A DNA stretch of 64,000 nt. Source: Ilex aquifolium (Eukaryota; Streptophyta; Magnoliopsida; Aquifoliales; Aquifoliaceae). The notes beneath the pieces are model-generated. The model was not told where the DNA came from, did no database searches, and worked only from the letters and a program-made list of their open reading frames with translations. Location of the stretch: NCBI GenBank assembly GCA_951799425.1, contig OX637399.1:36925701-36989700 (forward strand), given 5' to 3'. Every line of letters begins with the position of its first letter. Positions within the stretch are counted from its first letter, which is position 1. The position numbers were made by a program, and so were the translations under genes. Positions 39,735 through 53,764 of the stretch are shown here, one piece after another.

Positions 39735-42006
39735 GACCGGAGCAAAAAGTTATGTCAGAAATACTGAAGATTGGGAAATTACTTTTTTTTGCCTTGTGGA
39801 GGGGAATGGCCAACTATACCAAACTTCCATCACAATTTCGAACTTGTTAGAAGATGAATCACCAATTTTGATCTCAATATATTGGTTTGGGTTTCAAGTT
39901 CTCTTTGCAATGCCGCAAGAATTAGCTCAATCCGAGTTCGGGAGAAAGAGTTATGTCGGATATAATATTTCATTTTAAAGGAGGACTACTTATTACACAA
40001 AACTTGCGTTACAATAGAGTCCATGCTAGAGGATTTTTCATGACTTTTGATGTGAATGAAATGGTTAGGGATTGAAGAATTCTTTACAATGCCGCAAGAA
40101 TCATCTTAATCAGTGACCGGAGCAAAAAGTTATGTCAGAAATACTGAAGATTGGGAAATTACTTTTTTTTGCCTTGTGGAGGGGAATGGCCAACTATACC
40201 AAACTTCCATCACAATTTCGAACTTGTTAGAAGATGAATCACCAATTTTGATCTCAATATATTGGTTTGGGTTTCAAGTTCTCTTTGCAATGCCGCAAGA
40301 ATTAGCTCAATCCGAGTTCGGGAGAAAGAGTTATGTCGGATATAATATTTCATTTTAAAGGAGGACTACTTATTACACAAAACTTGCGTTACAATAGAGC
40401 CCATGCTAGAGGATTTTTCATGACTTTTGATGTGAATAAAATGGTTAGGGATTGAAGAATTCTTTACAATGCCGCAAGAATCATCTTAATCAGAGACCGG
40501 AGCAAAAAGTTATGTCAGAAATACTAAAGATTGGGAAATTACTTTTTTTTTTCCTTGTGGAGGGGAATGACCAACTATACCAAACTTCCATCTTCGAACT
40601 TGTTAGAAGATGAATCACCAATTTTGATCTCAATATATTGGTTAGGGTTTCAAGTTCTCATTGCAATGCCGCAAGAATTAGCTCAATCCGAGTTCGGGAG
40701 AAAGAGTTATGTCGGATATAATATTTCATTTTAAAGGAGGATTACTTATTACACAAAACTTGCGTTACAATAGAGTCCATGCTAGAGGATTTTTCAAGAC
40801 TTTTGATGTGAATAAAATGGTTAGGGATTGAAGAATTCTTTACAATGCCGCAAAAATCATCTTAATTAGAGACCGGTGCAAAAAGTTATGTCAGAAATAC
40901 TGAAGATTGGGAAATTACTTTTTTTTGCCTTGTGGAGGGGAATGTCCAACTATACCAAACTTCCATCACAATTTCGAACTTGTTAGAAGATGAATCACCA
41001 ATTTTGATCTCAATATATTGGTTTGGGTTTCAAGTTCTCTTTGCAATGCCGCAAGAATTAGCTCAATCCGAGTTCGGGAGAAAGAGTTATGTCGGATATA
41101 ATATTTCATTTTAAAGGAGGACTACTTATTACACAAAACTTGCGTTACAATAGAGTCCATGCTAGAGGATTTTTCATGACTTTTGATGTGAATGAAATGG
41201 TTAGGGATTGAAGAATTCTTTACAATGCCGCAAGAATCTTCTTAATCAGTGACCGGAGCAAAAAGTTATGTCAGAAATACTGAAGATTGGGAAATTACTT
41301 TTTTTTGCCTTGTGGAGGGGAATGGCCAACTATACCAAACTTCCATCACAATTTCGAACTTGTTAGAAGATGAATCACCAATTTTGATCTCAATATATTG
41401 GTTTGGGTTTCAAGTTCTCTTTGCAATGCCGCAAGAATTAGCTCAATCCGAGTTCGGGAGAAAGAGTTATGTCGGATATAATATTTCATTTTAAAGGAGG
41501 ACTACTTATTACACAAAACTTGCGTTACAATAGAGCCCATGCTAGAGGATTTTTCATGACTTTTGATGTGAATAAAATGGTTAGGGATTGAAGAATTCTT
41601 TACAATGCCGCAAGAATCATCTTAATCAGAGACCGGAGCAAAAAGTTATGTCAGAAATACTAAAGATTGGGAAATTACTTTTTTTTTTCCTTGTGGAGGG
41701 GAATGACCAACTATACCAAACTTCCATCTTCGAACTTGTTAGAAGATGAATCACCAATTTTGATCTCAATATATTGGTTAGGGTTTCAAGTTCTCATTGC
41801 AATGCCGCAAGAATTAGCTCAATCCGAGTTCGGGAGAAAGAGTTATGTCGGATATAATATTTCATTTTAAAGGAGGATTACTTATTACACAAAACTTGCG
41901 TTACAATAGAGTCCATGCTAGAGGATTTTTCAAGACTTTTGATGTGAATAAAATGGTTAGGGATTGAAGAATTCTTTACAATGCCGCAAAAATCATCTTA
42001 ATTAGA
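39735..42006 (+). repeat. Second trimer type, two copies of 1,136 bp (A3-B3, A3-B5, chimeric A2-B2)
   Basis: Copies start at 39735 and 40871. The middle unit of each begins after TCAGTGACCGG in place of TCAGAGACCGG. The third unit is the first appearance of the A2-B2 chimera: A2 up to TCTCATTGC, then TCCGAG, GTCGGATA, GGATTACTT and TTCAAGAC. Both copies end in TTAATTAGAG at the junction to the next unit. Private changes: GACCGGTGC at 40871 and AATCTTCTTAATC near 41236. Confidence 0.86.
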
Positions 42007-43522
42007 GACCGGAGCAAAAAGTTATGTCAGAAATACTGAAGATTGGGAAATTACTTTTTTTTGCCTTGTGGAGGGGAATGTCCAACTATACCAAACTTCC
42101 ATCACAATTTCGAACTTGTTAGAAGATGAATCACCAATTTTGATCTCAATATATTGGTTTGGGTTTCAAGTTCTCTTTGCAATGCCGCAAGAATTAGCTC
42201 AATCCGAGTTCGGGAGAAAGAGTTATGTCGGATATAATATTTCATTTTAAAGGAGGACTACTTATTACACAAAACTTGCGTTACAATAGAGCCCATGCTA
42301 GAGGATTTTTCATGACTTTTGATGTGAATAAAATGGTTAGGGATTGAAGAATTCTTTACAATGCCGCAAGAATCATCTTAATCAGAGACCGGAGCAAAAA
42401 GTTATGTCAGAAATACTGAAGATTGGGAAATTACTTTTTTTTGCCTTGTGGAGGGGAATGGCCAACTATACCAAACTTCCATCACAATTTCGAACTTGTT
42501 AGAAGATGAATCACCAATTTTGATCTCAATATATTTGTTAGGGTTTCAAGTTCTCTTTGCAATGCCGTAAGTATTAGCTCAATCCGAGTTCGGGAGAAAG
42601 AGTTATGTCGGATATAATATTTCATTTTAAAGGAGGACTACATATTACACAAAACTTGCGTTACAATAGAGTCCATGCTAGAGGATTTTTCATGACTTTT
42701 GATGTGAATAAAATGGTTAGGGATTGAAGAATTCTTTACAATGCCGCAAGAATCATCTTAATCAGAGACCGGAGCAAAAAGTTATGTCAGAAATACTAAA
42801 GATTGGGAAATTACTTTTTTTTGCCTTGTGGAGGGGAATGTGCAACTATACCAAACTTCCATCACAATTTCGAACTTGTTAGAAGATGAATCACCAATTT
42901 TGATCTCAATATATTGGTTTGGGTTTCAAGTTCTCTTTGCAATGCCGCAAGAATTAGCTCAATCCGAGTTCGGGAGAAAGAGTTATGTCGGATATAATAT
43001 TTCATTTTAAAGGAGGACTACTTATTACACAAAACTTGCGTTACAATAGAGCCCATGCTAGAGGATTTTTCATGACTTTTGATGTGAATAAAATGGTTAG
43101 GAATTGAAGAATTCTTTACAATGCCGCAAGAATCATCTTAATCAGAGACCGGAGCAAAAAGTTATGTCAGAAATACTAAAGATTGGGAAATTACTTTTTT
43201 TTTTCCTTGTGGAGGGGAATGGCCAACTATACCAAACTTCCATCTTCGAACTTGTTAGAAGATGAATCACCAATTTTGATCTCAATATATTGGTTAGGGT
43301 TTCAAGTTCTCATTGCAATGCCGCAAGAATTAGCTCAATCAGAGTTCGGGAGAAACAGTTATGTCCGATATAATATTTCATTTTAAAGGAGGACTACTTA
43401 TTACACAAAACTTGCATTACAATAGAGCCCATGCTAGAGGATTTTTCATGACTTTTGATGTGAATAAAATGGTTAGGGATTGAAGAATTCTTTACAATGC
43501 CGCAAGAATCATCTTAATCAGA
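42007..43522 (+). repeat. Four monomers of beta type: A3-B5, A1'-B4, A3(GTGC)-B5', A2-B6
   Basis: This equals a beta 5-mer lacking its first unit, whose place is taken by the chimeric A2-B2 unit at 41631. The A3(GTGC) unit reads ACTAAAGATTGGG in place of ACTGAAGATTGGG, shared with later beta copies at 46940, 48836 and 50732. Confidence 0.84.
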
Positions 43523-45799
43523 GACCGGAGCAAAAAGTTATGTCAGAAATACTAAAGAATGGGAAATTACTTTTTTTTTCCTTGTGGAGGGGAATGGCCA
43601 ACTATACCAAACTTCCATCACAATTTCGAACTTGTTAGAAGATGAATCACCAATTTTGATCTCAATATATTTGTTAGGGTTTCAAGTTCTCTTTGCAATG
43701 CCGTAAGTATTAGCTCAATCCGAGTTCGGGAGAAAGAGTTATGTCGGATATAATATTTCATTTTAAAGGAGGATTACTTATTACACAAAACTTGCGTTAC
43801 AATAGAGTCCATGCTAGAGGATTTTTCAAGACTTTTGATGTGAATAAAATGGTTAGGGATTGAAGAATTCTTTACAATGCCGCAAAAATCATCTTAATCA
43901 GAGACCGGAGCAAAAAGTTATGTCAGAAATACTGAAGATTGGGAAATTACTTTTTTTTGCCTTGTGGAGGGGAATGTCCAACTATACCAAACTTCCATCA
44001 CAATTTCGAACTTGTTAGAAGATGAATCACCAATTTTGATCTCAATATATTGGTTTGGGTTTCAAGTTCTCTTTGCAATGCCGCAAGAATTAGCTCAATC
44101 CGAGTTCGGGAGAAAGAGTTATGTCGGATATAATATTTCATTTTAAAGGAGGACTACTTATTACACAAAACTTGCGTTACAATAGAGCCCATGCTAGAGG
44201 ATTTTTCATGACTTTTGATGTGAATAAAATGGTTAGGGATTGAAGAATTCTTTACAATGCCGCAAGAATCATCTTAATCAGAGACCGGAGCAAAAAGTTA
44301 TGTCAGAAATACTGAAGATTGGGAAATTACTTTTTTTTTGCCTTGTGGAGGGGAATGGCCAACTATACCAAACTTCCATCACAATTTCGAACTTGTTAGA
44401 AGATGAATCACCAATTTTGATCTCAATATATTTGTTAGGGTTTCAAGTTCTCTTTGCAATGCCGTAAGTATTAGCTCAATCCGAGTTCGGGAGAAAGAGT
44501 TATGTCGGATATAATATTTCATTTTAAAGGAGGACTACATATTACACAAAACTTGCGTTACAATAGAGTCCATGCTAGAGGATTTTTCATGACTTTTGAT
44601 GTGAATAAAATGGTTAGGGATTGAAGAATTCTTTACAATGCCGCAAGAATCATCTTAATCAGAGACCGGAGCAAAAAGTTATGTCAGAAATACTGAAGAT
44701 TGGGAAATTACTTTTTTTTGCCTTGTGGAGGGGAATGTGCAACTATACCAAACTTCCATCACAATTTCGAACTTGTTAGAAGATGAATCACCAATTTTGA
44801 TCTCAATATATTGGTTTGGGTTTCAAGTTCTCTTTGCAATGCCGCAAGAATTAGCTCAATCCGAGTTCGGGAGAAAGAGTTATGTCGGATATAATATTTC
44901 ATTTTAAAGGAGGACTACTTATTACACAAAACTTGCGTTACAATAGAGCCCATGCTAGAGGATTTTTCATGACTTTTGATGTGAATAAAATGGTTAGGGA
45001 TTGAAGAATTCTTTACAATGCCGCAAGAATCATCTTAATCAGAGACCGGAGCAAAAAGTTATGTCAGAAATACTAAAGATTGGGAAATTACTTTTTTTTT
45101 TCCTTGTGGAGGGGAATGACCAACTATACCAAACTTCCATCTTCGAACTTGTTAGAAGATGAATCACCAATTTTGATCTCAATATATTGGTTAGGGTTTC
45201 AAGTTCTCATTGCAATGCCGCAAGAATTAGCTCAATCCGAGTTCGGGAGAAAGAGTTATGTCGGATATAATATTTCATTTTAAAGGAGGATTACTTATTA
45301 CACAAAACTTGCGTTACAATAGAGTCCATGCTAGAGGATTTTTCAAGACTTTTGATGTGAATAAAATGGTTAGGGATTGAAGAATTCTTTACAATGCCGC
45401 AAAAATCATCTTAATCAGAGACCGGAGCAAAAAGTTATGTCAGAAATACTGAAGATTGGGAAATTACTTTTTTTTGCCTTGTGGAGGGGAATGTCCAACT
45501 ATACCAAACTTCCATCACAATTTCGAACTTGTTAGAAGATGAATCACCAATTTTGATCTCAATATATTGGTTTGGGTTTCAAGTTCTCTTTGCAATGCCG
45601 CAAGAATTAGCTCAATCCGAGTTCGGGAGAAAGAGTTATGTCGGATATAATATTTCATTTTAAAGGAGGACTACTTATTACACAAAACTTGCGTTACAAT
45701 AGAGCCCATGCTAGAGGATTTTTCATGACTTTTGATGTGAATAAAATGGTTAGGGATTGAAGAATTCTTTACAATGCCGCAAGAATCATCTTAATCAGA
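43523..45799 (+). repeat. Six-monomer block with T9G marker, source or copy of 51488-53764
   Basis: Order: A1-B2, A3-B5, A1'(T9G)-B4, A3(GTGC)-B5, A2-B2 chimera, A3-B5. The same order recurs 7,965 bp downstream (21 monomers), including the rare T9GCC tract (44331) that makes a 381-bp monomer. Confidence 0.86.
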
Positions 45800-47695
45800 G
45801 ACCGGAGCAAAAAGTTATGTCAGAAATACTGAAGATTGGGAAATTACTTTTTTTTGCCTTGTGGAGGGGAATGGCCAACTATACCAAACTTCCATCACAA
45901 TTTCGAACTTGTTAGAAGATGAATCACCAATTTTGATCTCAATATATTGGTTAGGGTTTCAAGTTCTCATTGCAATGCCGCAAGAATTAGCTCAATCCGA
46001 GTTCGGGAGAAAGAGTTATGTCGGATATAATATTTCATTTTAAAGGAGGATTACTTATTACACAAAACTTGCGTTACAATAGAGTCCATGCTAGAGGATT
46101 TTTCAAGACTTTTGATGTGAATAAAATGGTTAGGGATTGAAGAATTCTTTACAATGCCGCAAAAATCATCTTAATTAGAGACCGGAGCAAAAAGTTATGT
46201 CAGAAATACTGAAGATTGGGAAATTACTTTTTTTTGCCTTGTGGAGGGGAATGTCCAACTATACCAAACTTCCATCACAATTTCGAACTTGTTAGAAGAT
46301 GAATCACCAATTTTGATCTCAATATATTGGTTTGGGTTTCAAGTTCTCTTTGCAATGCCGCAAGAATTAGCTCAATCCGAGTTCGGGAGAAAGAGTTATG
46401 TCGGATATAATATTTCATTTTAAAGGAGGACTACTTATTACACAAAACTTGCGTTACAATAGAGCCCATGCTAGAGGATTTTTCATGACTTTTGATGTGA
46501 ATAAAATGGTTAGGGATTGAAGAATTCTTTACAATGCCGCAAGAATCATCTTAATCAGAGACCGGAGCAAAAAGTTATGTCAGAAATACTGAAGATTGGG
46601 AAATTACTTTTTTTTGCCTTGTGGAGGGGAATGGCCAACTATACCAAACTTCCATCACAATTTCGAACTTGTTAGAAGATGAATCACCAATTTTGATCTC
46701 AATATATTTGTTAGGGTTTCAAGTTCTCTTTGCAATGCCGTAAGTATTAGCTCAATCGGAGTTCGGGAGAAAGAGTTATGTCGGATATAATATTTCATTT
46801 TAAAGGAGGACTACATATTACACAAAACTTGCGTTACAATAGAGTCCATGCTAGAGGATTTTTCATGACTTTTGATGTGAATAAAATGGTTAGGGATTGA
46901 AGAATTCTTTACAATGCCGCAAGAATCATCTTAATCAGAGACCGGAGCAAAAAGTTATGTCAGAAATACTAAAGATTGGGAAATTACTTTTTTTTGCCTT
47001 GTGGAGGGGAATGTGCAACTATACCAAACTTCCATCACAATTTCGAACTTGTTAGAAGATGAATCACCAATTTTGATCTCAATATATTGGTTTGGGTTTC
47101 AAGTTCTCTTTGCAATGCCGCAAGAATTAGCTCAATCCGAGTTCGGGAGAAAGAGTTATGTCGGATATAATATTTCATTTTAAAGGAGGACTACTTATTA
47201 CACAAAACTTGCGTTACAATAGAGCCCATGCTAGAGGATTTTTCATGACTTTTGATGTGAATAAAATGGTTAGGAATTGAAGAATTCTTTACAATGCCGC
47301 AAGAATCATCTTAATCAGAGACCGGAGCAAAAAGTTATGTCAGAAATACTAAAGATTGGGAAATTACTTTTTTTTTTCCTTGTGGAGGGGAATGGCCAAC
47401 TATACCAAACTTCCATCTTCGAACTTGTTAGAAGATGAATCACCAATTTTGATCTCAATATATTGGTTAGGGTTTCAAGTTCTCATTGCAATGCCGCAAG
47501 AATTAGCTCAATCAGAGTTCGGGAGAAACAGTTATGTCCGATATAATATTTCATTTTAAAGGAGGACTACTTATTACACAAAACTTGCATTACAATAGAG
47601 CCCATGCTAGAGGATTTTTCATGACTTTTGATGTGAATAAAATGGTTAGGGATTGAAGAATTCTTTACAATGCCGCAAGAATCATCTTAATCAGA
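45800..47695 (+). repeat. Five monomers: hybrid A3/A2-B2, then beta units
   Basis: The unit at 45800 starts as A3(GGCC) with T8GCC and ATCACAATTT, then has ATTGGTTAGGG and TCTCATTGC (A2) and ends as B2. It is followed by A3-B5, A1'-B4, A3(GTGC)-B5' and A2-B6. The same hybrid recurs at 55282, 9,482 bp downstream. The A1' unit has a private TCAATCGGAG near 46755. Confidence 0.84.
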
Positions 47696-50600
47696 GACCG
47701 GAGCAAAAAGTTATGTCAGAAATACTAAAGAATGGGAAATTACTTTTTTTTTCCTTGTGGAGGGGAATGGCCAACTATACCAAACTTCCATCACAATTTC
47801 GAACTTGTTAGAAGATGAATCACCAATTTTGATCTCAATATATTTGTTAGGGTTTCAAGTTCTCTTTGCAATGCCGTAAGTATTAGCTCAATCCGAGTTC
47901 GGGAGAAAGAGTTATGTCGGATATAATATTTCATTTTAAAGGAGGATTACTTATTACACAAAACTTGCGTTACAATAGAGTCCATGCTAGAGGATTTTTC
48001 AAGACTTTTGATGTGAATAAAATGGTTAGGGATTGAAGAATTCTTTACAATGCCGCAAAAATCATCTTAATTAGAGACCGGAGCAAAAAGTTATGTCAGA
48101 AATACTGAAGATTGGGAAATTACTTTTTTTTGCCTTGTGGAGGGGAATGTCCAACTATACCAAACTTCCATCACAATTTCGAACTTGTTAGAAGATGAAT
48201 CACCAATTTTGATCTCAATATATTGGTTTGGGTTTCAAGTTCTCTTTGCAATGCCGCAAGAATTAGCTCAATCCGAGTTCGGGAGAAAGAGTTATGTCGG
48301 ATATAATATTTCATTTTAAAGGAGGACTACTTATTACACAAAACTTGCGTTACAATAGAGCCCATGCTAGAGGATTTTTCATGACTTTTGATGTGAATAA
48401 AATGGTTAGGGATTGAAGAATTCTTTACAATGCCGCAAGAATCATCTTAATCAGAGACCGGAGCAAAAAGTTATGTCAGAAATACTGAAGATTGGGAAAT
48501 TACTTTTTTTTGCCTTGTGGAGGGGAATGGCCAACTATACCAAACTTCCATCACAATTTCGAACTTGTTAGAAGATGAATCACCAATTTTGATCTCAATA
48601 TATTTGTTAGGGTTTCAAGTTCTCTTTGCAATGCCGTAAGTATTAGCTCAATCCGAGTTCGGGAGAAAGAGTTATGTCGGATATAATATTTCATTTTAAA
48701 GGAGGACTACATATTACACAAAACTTGCGTTACAATAGAGTCCATGCTAGAGGATTTTTCATGACTTTTGATGTGAATAAAATGGTTAGGGATTGAAGAA
48801 TTCTTTACAATGCCGCAAGAATCATCTTAATCAGAGACCGGAGCAAAAAGTTATGTCAGAAATACTAAAGATTGGGAAATTACTTTTTTTTGCCTTGTGG
48901 AGGGGAATGTGCAACTATACCAAACTTCCATCACAATTTCGAACTTGTTAGAAGATGAATCACCAATTTTGATCTCAATATATTGGTTTGGGTTTCAAGT
49001 TCTCTTTGCAATGCCGCAAGAATTAGCTCAATCCGAGTTCGGGAGAAAGAGTTATGTCGGATATAATATTTCATTTTAAAGGAGGACTACTTATTACACA
49101 AAACTTGCGTTACAATAGAGCCCATGCTAGAGGATTTTTCATGACTTTTGATGTGAATAAAATGGTTAGGAATTGAAGAATTCTTTACAATGCCGCAAGA
49201 ATCATCTTAATCAGAGACCGGAGCAAAAAGTTATGTCAGAAATACTAAAGATTGGGAAATTACTTTTTTTTTTCCTTGTGGAGGGGAATGGCCAACTATA
49301 CCAAACTTCCATCTTCGAACTTGTTAGAAGATGAATCACCAATTTTGATCTCAATATATTGGTTAGGGTTTCAAGTTCTCATTGCAATGCCGCAAGAATT
49401 AGCTCAATCAGAGTTCGGGAGAAACAGTTATGTCCGATATAATATTTCATTTTAAAGGAGGACTACTTATTACACAAAACTTGCATTACAATAGAGCCCA
49501 TGCTAGAGGATTTTTCATGACTTTTGATGTGAATAAAATGGTTAGGGATTGAAGAATTCTTTACAATGCCGCAAGAATCATCTTAATCAGAGACCGGAGC
49601 AAAAAGTTATGTCAGAAATACTAAAGAATGGGAAATTACTTTTTTTTTCCTTGTGGAGGGGAATGGCCAACTATACCAAACTTCCATCACAATTTCGAAC
49701 TTGTTAGAAGATGAATCACCAATTTTGATCTCAATATATTTGTTAGGGTTTCAAGTTCTCTTTGCAATGCCGTAAGTATTAGCTCAATCCGAGTTCGGGA
49801 GAAAGAGTTATGTCGGATATAATATTTCATTTTAAAGGAGGATTACTTATTACACAAAACTTGCGTTACAATAGAGTCCATGCTAGAGGATTTTTCAAGA
49901 CTTTTGATGTGAATAAAATGGTTAGGGATTGAAGAATTCTTTACAATGCCGCAAAAATCATCTTAATTAGAGACCGGAGCAAAAAGTTATGTCAGAAATA
50001 CTGAAGATTGGGAAATTACTTTTTTTTGCCTTGTGGAGGGGAATGTCCAACTATACCAAACTTCCATCACAATTTCGAACTTGTTAGAAGATGAATCACC
50101 AATTTTGATCTCAATATATTGGTTTGGGTTTCAAGTTCTCTTTGCAATGCCGCAAGAATTAGCTCAATCCGAGTTCGGGAGAAAGAGTTATGTCGGATAT
50201 AATATTTCATTTTAAAGGAGGACTACTTATTACACAAAACTTGCGTTACAATAGAGCCCATGCTAGAGGATTTTTCATGACTTTTGATGTGAATAAAATG
50301 GTTAGGGATTGAAGAATTCTTTACAATGCCGCAAGAATCATCTTAATCAGAGACCGGAGCAAAAAGTTATGTCAGAAATACTGAAGATTGGGAAATTACT
50401 TTTTTTTGCCTTGTGGAGGGGAATGGCCAACTATACCAAACTTCCATCACAATTTCGAACTTGTTAGAAGATGAATCACCAATTTTGATCTCAATATATT
50501 TGTTAGGGTTTCAAGTTCTCTTTGCAATGCCGTAAGTATTAGCTCAATCCGAGTTCGGGAGAAAGAGTTATGTCGGATATAATATTTCATTTTAAAGGAG

Positions 50601-51487
50601 GACTACATATTACACAAAACTTGCGTTACAATAGAGTCCATGCTAGAGGATTTTTCATGACTTTTGATGTGAATAAAATGGTTAGGGATTGAAGAATTCT
50701 TTACAATGCCGCAAGAATCATCTTAATCAGAGACCGGAGCAAAAAGTTATGTCAGAAATACTAAAGATTGGGAAATTACTTTTTTTTGCCTTGTGGAGGG
50801 GAATGTGCAACTATACCAAACTTCCATCACAATTTCGAACTTGTTAGAAGATGAATCACCAATTTTGATCTCAATATATTGGTTTGGGTTTCAAGTTCTC
50901 TTTGCAATGCCGCAAGAATTAGCTCAATCCGAGTTCGGGAGAAAGAGTTATGTCGGATATAATATTTCATTTTAAAGGAGGACTACTTATTACACAAAAC
51001 TTGCGTTACAATAGAGCCCATGCTAGAGGATTTTTCATGACTTTTGATGTGAATAAAATGGTTAGGAATTGAAGAATTCTTTACAATGCCGCAAGAATCA
51101 TCTTAATCAGAGACCGGAGCAAAAAGTTATGTCAGAAATACTAAAGATTGGGAAATTACTTTTTTTTTTCCTTGTGGAGGGGAATGGCCAACTATACCAA
51201 ACTTCCATCTTCGAACTTGTTAGAAGATGAATCACCAATTTTGATCTCAATATATTGGTTAGGGTTTCAAGTTCTCATTGCAATGCCGCAAGAATTAGCT
51301 CAATCAGAGTTCGGGAGAAACAGTTATGTCCGATATAATATTTCATTTTAAAGGAGGACTACTTATTACACAAAACTTGCATTACAATAGAGCCCATGCT
51401 AGAGGATTTTTCATGACTTTTGATGTGAATAAAATGGTTAGGGATTGAAGAATTCTTTACAATGCCGCAAGAATCATCTTAATCAGA
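47696..51487 (+). repeat. Beta 5-mers, two further copies (2 x 1,896 bp)
   Basis: Copies start at 47696 and 49592: A1-B2 (GGGGAATGG), A3(GTCC)-B5, A1'-B4, A3(GTGC, ACTAAAGATT)-B5', A2(GAAACAG)-B6. Both show TTAATTAGAG at the end of the first unit. The diagnostic positions I compared are identical in the two copies. Confidence 0.87.
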
Positions 51488-53764
51488 GACCGGAGCAAAA
51501 AGTTATGTCAGAAATACTAAAGAATGGGAAATTACTTTTTTTTTCCTTGTGGAGGGGAATGGCCAACTATACCAAACTTCCATCACAATTTCGAACTTGT
51601 TAGAAGATGAATCACCAATTTTGATCTCAATATATTTGTTAGGGTTTCAAGTTCTCTTTGCAATGCCGTAAGTATTAGCTCAATCCGAGTTCGGGAGAAA
51701 GAGTTATGTCGGATATAATATTTCATTTTAAAGGAGGATTACTTATTACACAAAACTTGCGTTACAATAGAGTCCATGCTAGAGGATTTTTCAAGACTTT
51801 TGATGTGAATAAAATGGTTAGGGATTGAAGAATTCTTTACAATGCCGCAACAATCATCTTAATCAGAGACCGGAGCAAAAAGTTATGTCAGAAATACTGA
51901 AGATTGGGAAATTACTTTTTTTTGCCTTGTGGAGGGGAATGTCCAACTATACCAAACTTCCATCACAATTTCGAACTTGTTAGAAGATGAATCACCAATT
52001 TTGATCTCAATATATTGGTTTGGGTTTCAAGTTCTCTTTGCAATGCCGCAAGAATTAGCTCAATCCGAGTTCGGGAGAAAGAGTTATGTCGGATATAATA
52101 TTTCATTTTAAAGGAGGACTACTTATTACACAAAACTTGCGTTACAATAGAGCCCATGCTAGAGGATTTTTCATGACTTTTGATGTGAATAAAATGGTTA
52201 GGGATTGAAGAATTCTTTACAATGCCGCAAGAATCATCTTAATCAGAGACCGGAGCAAAAAGTTATGTCAGAAATACTGAAGATTGGGAAATTACTTTTT
52301 TTTTGCCTTGTGGAGGGGAATGGCCAACTATACCAAACTTCCATCACAATTTCGAACTTGTTAGAAGATGAATCACCAATTTTGATCTCAATATATTTGT
52401 TAGGGTTTCAAGTTCTCTTTGCAATGCCGTAAGTATTAGCTCAATCCGAGTTCGGGAGAAAGAGTTATGTCGGATATAATATTTCATTTTAAAGGAGGAC
52501 TACATATTACACAAAACTTGCGTTACAATAGAGTCCATGCTAGAGGATTTTTCATGACTTTTGATGTGAATAAAATGGTTAGGGATTGAAGAATTCTTTA
52601 CAATGCCGCAAGAATCATCTTAATCAGAGACCGGAGCAAAAAGTTATGTCAGAAATACTGAAGATTGGGAAATTACTTTTTTTTGCCTTGTGGAGGGGAA
52701 TGTGCAACTATACCAAACTTCCATCACAATTTCGAACTTGTTAGAAGATGAATCACCAATTTTGATCTCAATATATTGGTTTGGGTTTCAAGTTCTCTTT
52801 GCAATGCCGCAAGAATTAGCTCAATCCGAGTTCGGGAGAAAGAGTTATGTCGGATATAATATTTCATTTTAAAGGAGGACTACTTATTACACAAAACTTG
52901 CGTTACAATAGAGCCCATGCTAGAGGATTTTTCATGACTTTTGATGTGAATAAAATGGTTAGGGATTGAAGAATTCTTTACAATGCCGCAAGAATCATCT
53001 TAATCAGAGACCGGAGCAAAAAGTTATGTCAGAAATACTAAAGATTGGGAAATTACTTTTTTTTTTCCTTGTGGAGGGGAATGACCAACTATACCAAACT
53101 TCCATCTTCGAACTTGTTAGAAGATGAATCACCAATTTTGATCTCAATATATTGGTTAGGGTTTCAAGTTCTCATTGCAATGCCGCAAGAATTAGCTCAA
53201 TCCGAGTTCGGGAGAAAGAGTTATGTCGGATATAATATTTCATTTTAAAGGAGGATTACTTATTACACAAAACTTGCGTTACAATAGAGTCCATGCTAGA
53301 GGATTTTTCAAGACTTTTGATGTGAATAAAATGGTTAGGGATTGAAGAATTCTTTACAATGCCGCAACAATCATCTTAATCAGAGACCGGAGCAAAAAGT
53401 TATGTCAGAAATACTGAAGATTGGGAAATTACTTTTTTTTGCCTTGTGGAGGGGAATGTCCAACTATACCAAACTTCCATCACAATTTCGAACTTGTTAG
53501 AAGATGAATCACCAATTTTGATCTCAATATATTGGTTTGGGTTTCAAGTTCTCTTTGCAATGCCGCAAGAATTAGCTCAATCCGAGTTCGGGAGAAAGAG
53601 TTATGTCGGATATAATATTTCATTTTAAAGGAGGACTACTTATTACACAAAACTTGCGTTACAATAGAGCCCATGCTAGAGGATTTTTCATGACTTTTGA
53701 TGTGAATAAAATGGTTAGGGATTGAAGAATTCTTTACAATGCCGCAAGAATCATCTTAATCAGA
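51488..53764 (+). repeat. Six-monomer block, copy of 43523-45799 (offset 7,965 bp)
   Basis: Same order of units as at 43523, including T9GCC at 52296 and the A2-B2 chimera at 53009. The first unit has CCGCAACAATC near 51845, and the chimera has the same change near 53362, whereas the 43523 copy reads CCGCAAAAATC. Confidence 0.85.
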
